A stretch of 64,000 nt of DNA. Origin: Kordia algicida OT-1. GTDB lineage: Bacteria > Bacteroidota > Bacteroidia > Flavobacteriales > Flavobacteriaceae. Positions within the stretch are counted from its first letter, which is position 1, and every line of letters begins with the position of its first letter. The position numbers and the translations under genes were made by a program. The notes beneath the pieces are model-generated. The model ran no database searches and had not been told where the DNA came from. It worked only from the letters and a program-made list of their open reading frames with translations. Location: contig NZ_DS544873.1 of assembly GCF_000154725.1 (NCBI RefSeq), forward strand, positions 3,819,339-3,883,338, read 5' to 3'. Positions 60,823 through 64,000 of the stretch are shown in pieces.

Positions 60823-62090
60823 ACATTCTTGTTTTAGGATCAGGAGGTAGAGAACACACATTGACTTGGAAACTAGCGCAAAGTCCAAAATTAACAAAGC
60901 TTTTTGTAGCGCCAGGAAATGCAGGAACGGCGGCAATTGCTGAAAATGTAGCAATAAATGTGAACGATTTTGAAGCGATTGGGAAATTTTCAATCGAAAA
61001 CAATATAGACATTGTTGTAGTTGGTCCAGAAGATCCTTTGGTAAAAGGAATTCACGATTATTTTTTAAATGATGATGCATTAAAGGGAATTCACGTAATT
61101 GGTCCGCAAAAAGAAGCAGCAGAATTGGAAGGAAGCAAAGAATTTGCTAAAAAATTTATGATGCGTCACAACATTCCAACAGCGGCGTATGAAAGTTTTA
61201 CAAAAGATACCGTGGAAGCTGGTTGCCAATTTTTAACCACTTTAAAACCACCATACGTATTAAAAGCAGATGGTTTGGCGGCTGGAAAAGGCGTATTAAT
61301 CATTGATGATTTACAAGAAGCACAAAATTCGTTACGCGAAATGTTGGTAGATGCAAAATTTGGTGACGCAAGTACCAAAGTTGTCATTGAAGAATTTTTA
61401 GATGGAATTGAATTGAGTTGTTTTGTGCTAACGGATGGAAAAAACTATGTAACGCTTCCAACAGCGAAAGATTACAAACGTATTGGCGAAGGTGACACCG
61501 GATTAAATACAGGTGGAATGGGCGCAATATCGCCTGTGCCATTTGCAGATGTGGAATTTATGGAAAAAATTGAAACACGCATCATCAAGCCAACGGTGGA
61601 AGGTTTTCAAAAAGACAACTTGCCGTATAAAGGTTTTGTCTTTATCGGACTGATTAAAGTTGGAAACGATCCGTTTGTCATAGAATATAATGTACGCATG
61701 GGCGATCCGGAAACGGAAGTTGTCATTCCACGATTGGAAAACGATTTGGTGGAATTGTTTGAAGCAGTAGGAAAACAAACGTTGAATGAAGTAGCGTTAA
61801 CTATTAAGGATGAAGCAGCAACAACGATAATGGTGGTTTCTGGCGGATATCCTGAAGCCTATGAAAAAGGAAAAGAAATTACAGGAATAGAAACTATTAA
61901 AGATTCCATTGTATTTCACGCAGGAACAAAACTAGATGGAGAAAAAGTAGTGACCAATGGCGGACGCGTTATTGCGATTACTTCGCATGCTGCAACTTAC
62001 AAAGAAGCCATAAAAAAATCTTATCAAAACATAGAAAAGTTATATTTTGATAAGATGTATTATAGAAAAGATATTGGCTTTGACTTATAA
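60819..62090 (+). CDS. purD: phosphoribosylamine-glycine ligase
   Basis: 423 residues from ATG 60819 (MNILVLGSGGREHTL), which overlaps the glycosyltransferase stop by 4 nt; an earlier ATG at 60756 lies inside that gene and is rejected. GARS N-domain, ATP-grasp domain (VLKADGLAAGKGVLI, GTDTGLNTGGMGA-like segment, EYNVRMGDPETEVV) and C-domain (MVVSGGYPEAYEKGKEI). It makes glycinamide ribonucleotide in purine synthesis. It is the last gene of the polysaccharide run and convergent with the small gene at 62085 (6-nt overlap). Confidence 0.95.
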   Translation: MNILVLGSGGREHTLTWKLAQSPKLTKLFVAPGNAGTAAIAENVAINVNDFEAIGKFSIENNIDIVVVGPEDPLVKGIHDYFLNDDALKGIHVIGPQKEAAELEGSKEFAKKFMMRHNIPTAAYESFTKDTVEAGCQFLTTLKPPYVLKADGLAAGKGVLIIDDLQEAQNSLREMLVDAKFGDASTKVVIEEFLDGIELSCFVLTDGKNYVTLPTAKDYKRIGEGDTGLNTGGMGAISPVPFADVEFMEKIETRIIKPTVEGFQKDNLPYKGFVFIGLIKVGNDPFVIEYNVRMGDPETEVVIPRLENDLVELFEAVGKQTLNEVALTIKDEAATTIMVVSGGYPEAYEKGKEITGIETIKDSIVFHAGTKLDGEKVVTNGGRVIAITSHAATYKEAIKKSYQNIEKLYFDKMYYRKDIGFDL

Positions 62091-62312
62091 ATAAGAGTGA
62101 GCCGTAACGTCTTTGCTTTCTTCGTTATTGTCGTTGAATTTTTTTAACTGCATTACCCAGTAAACCATGGCAACGGCTCCAATAATCATAAAAAGCCAGT
62201 TAACTGTATTTGCTACTGTCCAGTTTTCTAATTCTAATTCACGCATTGCATTAAAAGGAGCAAATAATACTTCTTCAAACAAGTAAGCGATTCCTTCAAA
62301 AAGATCTTTCAT
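62085..62312 (-). CDS. small membrane protein (DUF6341-like)
   Basis: 75 residues. MKDLFEGIAYLFEEVLFAP, then one membrane helix (NWLFMIIGAVAMVYWVMQL) and a polar tail ending in TAHSYL. I recall this pattern as a conserved flavobacterial family (DUF6341) found next to purD/upp-type genes, but cannot check. Divergent from the gene at 62358. CAAAAATA at 62338-62345 is a possible -7 box (TATTTTTG on the minus strand). Function unknown. Confidence 0.7.
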   Translation of the reverse strand: MKDLFEGIAYLFEEVLFAPFNAMRELELENWTVANTVNWLFMIIGAVAMVYWVMQLKKFNDNNEESKDVTAHSYL

Positions 62313-62357
62313 CGATAAATCATTTATATTTACACTACAAAAATATAAAAACCTAAA

Positions 62358-63281
62358 ATGATAACAAGCGTTTTTGGCAAATCAAAACCAATAAATTTTA
62401 TTTTATGCATAGGAATTCTTCTTATGTATTTTGTAATATACTTATTTTCAAGTAATAAGAGCATTGGTTTAGAAATGTTAACTGTTGAGGTTCCTGTAGT
62501 ACTTTTATTGTTGTTTTCGCTATTTATGGTAGATTTTATCGTAAAAAAGAACGAACTCACACAGCAGAATGATTTTGCACTATTTGCTTTTACCTTACTC
62601 ATTGGTGTTTTTCCCAACATATTTGCGCATATAAAAGTGGTAAGTATTTTAGTGTTGGCATTGTTGGCATTTAGAAGAATCATCAGTTTAGCGTCTTTAA
62701 AAAGTATCAAACAGAAATTATTTGATGCATCTTTATATATCACTTTGGCAATCTTGTTGGATTCGTGGATGGTTGTTTACTTTGGTGTAATTTACTTGAC
62801 AATTCTTGTATATGTATCGAGTGATTACAGAAATTGGCTTGTTCCTTTAATTAGTTTTTTTGGAATAATTGGCTTGTTTCTCGTATACTTATATATAAAT
62901 GACAAAAGCATTCTTACAAATCAGCTATTTCAGTTTGATATAAAAATTAACTATTTGGAGACAGATTTTAGAAGAATTCTGCTACATTCGCTATTTACCT
63001 TGCTTTTTGGTTTAAATTTTGTAATATTTTTATTAAAAATCAAAACGTATTCTTCTCAAAAAAAGATTTCTTTTTTATTAACTAAAATGCTGTTTTTTAC
63101 AGGGGCTGCGTACGTTTTATTCGCTAAAAATAACACCTACAATACCGAAGTTTTATTGCTCTTTCCAGCAGGTTTTTTTGTGGCAAATCTTCTAGAAAAT
63201 ATTGAAAATAAAAGGATAAGCGATATTCTACTCTTTTTACTAATGATTGTTAGTTTCTTATTCAATTTTTATTCAAAATAA
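62358..63281 (+). CDS. polytopic membrane protein (DUF6427-like)
   Basis: 307 residues, about 8 membrane helices. MITSVFGKSKPINFILCIGI, then RKNELTQQNDFALFAFTLLIG and KYLETDFRRILLHSLFTLLFG-like segments. The start and length fit the flavobacterial DUF6427 family, often next to the small DUF6341-type protein (from memory). Divergent from it by 45 nt, so both may share a regulatory region. Function unknown. Confidence 0.7.
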   Translation: MITSVFGKSKPINFILCIGILLMYFVIYLFSSNKSIGLEMLTVEVPVVLLLLFSLFMVDFIVKKNELTQQNDFALFAFTLLIGVFPNIFAHIKVVSILVLALLAFRRIISLASLKSIKQKLFDASLYITLAILLDSWMVVYFGVIYLTILVYVSSDYRNWLVPLISFFGIIGLFLVYLYINDKSILTNQLFQFDIKINYLETDFRRILLHSLFTLLFGLNFVIFLLKIKTYSSQKKISFLLTKMLFFTGAAYVLFAKNNTYNTEVLLLFPAGFFVANLLENIENKRISDILLFLLMIVSFLFNFYSK

Positions 63282-63520
63282 GCCTACAAACCGTAATCGA
63301 AGGAAGGTTTTGACTTACATTTTTGTAATACTAAAGCTACATAACGTGCTTTTTCTCGATTTTAATGACGTTTTATCTAAAAGAAAACCCGTTGTCTGTT
63401 TATTACAAGAATTAAAAATATTTTTGTGTTCGAGAATTAAGCCGCTCACCCCAAACTTATTATTAATTTTTTCTATTTGTGTATTAAGCCACATATAATA
63501 GTTAACTAAACAGCAAATCA
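63282..63520. other. intergenic region before the last gene
   Basis: 239 nt. No convincing promoter or RNA. ORFs here (for example 63247-63498, overlapping the end of the preceding gene) have no protein-like features. Confidence 0.4.
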
Positions 63521-64000
63521 ATGAAGACTAAAATTACTCTTTTGGTCCTAACAGCCTTATTAGGACTGACGAACGTTTTCGCAAATTCAATGCCTTCAAG
63601 CGAAAATGTTGTTGAGAATGAAATTATGACTACCAATGATAACTCGATTATCATTTCGGCAGGAAAAAGAATTTACACGCTCAACATGAACACGTACCAA
63701 GCTACGTTGTTGGCAACATCACCTTATGTAAACGAAATTAACTCTATCGCTAGTGACGCCACTACGGGATGGATTTTTTACGTTTCAAACCACATCTCTA
63801 GTTACAACTGGACGATTTATGGTTACAATGTGTATACAAATACACACAAAAACTTTGGATCAGTTAGACATTTCTTTACAAGTACTGGTCACGCGTATTC
63901 TTCTAGAGGTCTAGCTTCTGGTGGAGCAACATTTTACAATGGGAAATTATATTTCGCAATGGAATACCCAACGTATTGTTACTACTACAGAGGAACTAGC
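63521..64000 (+). CDS. secreted protein of unknown function, N-terminal part (runs off window)
   Basis: 160 residues are visible, open to the window end. Signal peptide MKTKITLLVLTALLGLTNVFA. The mature part has repeats rich in Tyr, Asn and Thr (AGKRIYTLNMNTYQATLLA, FYVSNHISSYNWTIYGYNVY, GGATFYNGKLYFAMEYPTY), with a beta-propeller-like rhythm of strands such as ATFYNGKLYF. This resembles secreted flavobacterial propeller proteins with a T9SS tail, but the C-terminus is not seen. Start codon ATG 63521 is the first Met of the signal. Confidence 0.65.
   Translation, partial: MKTKITLLVLTALLGLTNVFANSMPSSENVVENEIMTTNDNSIIISAGKRIYTLNMNTYQATLLATSPYVNEINSIASDATTGWIFYVSNHISSYNWTIYGYNVYTNTHKNFGSVRHFFTSTGHAYSSRGLASGGATFYNGKLYFAMEYPTYCYYYRGTS

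Noticed and set aside
63247-63498. 83-codon ORF near the end of the window
   Set aside because: Overlaps the end of the preceding membrane-protein gene and lacks protein-like features.
1-64000. tRNA, rRNA, CRISPR, prophage or integrase genes
   Set aside because: Looked for in the gaps by eye; no cloverleaf, direct-repeat array or phage gene set was found. A covariance-model scan could still reveal small RNAs.

Overview
The window is chromosomal DNA of a marine-type flavobacterium (Bacteroidota, Flavobacteriaceae). Kordia or a close relative is my best guess from gene content, but that is inference. Support comes from the AT-rich coding style, Bacteroidota-type -7 boxes (TAnnTTTG), a type IX secretion (T9SS) sorting domain, lipoproteins with SC lipoboxes, a GG-leader peptide of the Bacteroidota natural-product type, GH97, and small membrane families seen in flavobacteria. 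I see no rRNA, tRNA, CRISPR array, prophage or complete insertion sequence.

Layout. 1-9.4 kb: the 5' part of an alpha-2-macroglobulin-like lipoprotein, an asparaginase-type Ntn hydrolase, a 137-bp MITE-like element, an orphan GG-leader peptide gene, then 3-hydroxyanthranilate dioxygenase, a lipoprotein and an ALDH7-type dehydrogenase, followed on the other strand by a NAMPT-type phosphoribosyltransferase and an acyl-ACP desaturase. 9.6-20 kb: an exonuclease, a glycosyltransferase, a STAS protein with a flippase, a TPR/beta-barrel protein, a likely acquired cyclodeaminase-ImmA/IrrE fusion gene, and a DUF4114/T9SS surface protein. 21.2-27.4 kb: a compact seven-gene signalling operon (receiver, H-NOX, PAS kinase, FIST protein, second kinase, Hpt, LytTR regulator). 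27.6-36.8 kb: AhpD-like and OsmC proteins, RecJ, GH97, an MFS exporter, LpxH and QueD. 37-60.8 kb: a large surface-polysaccharide locus with flippase, three Wzy/ligase-like proteins, glycosyltransferases, two heparinase-II/III-like proteins, a full PglF-E-D-C set for a diNAcBac-type first sugar, UDP-glucose dehydrogenase plus UDP-xylose synthase, and a second initiating transferase. The end holds purD, two small membrane-protein genes and the start of a secreted protein.

The main proposal is a regulatory circuit. Four minus-strand promoters (upstream of 11503, 13718, 19978 and 27431) carry 9-12-9 direct repeats with a 21-bp period, the geometry used by LytTR regulators such as AgrA. The repeats sit 26-27 nt upstream of a -7-like box. 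One site lies in front of the H-NOX/FIST operon, which itself ends with a LytTR gene; the others precede the glycosyltransferase, the STAS/flippase pair and the T9SS surface protein. I infer that nitric oxide or a related signal passes from H-NOX/FIST through the kinases and Hpt to the LytTR regulator, which then controls its own operon and nearby exopolysaccharide and surface genes. The second notable item is the cyclodeaminase-ImmA/IrrE fusion. It overlaps the 3' end of the barrel gene and seems to have replaced that gene's stop codon.

Intergenic regions are rich in short dispersed repeats. These include a family with core GCTTCGCT that starts at the stop codon of many genes in the transcribed orientation.
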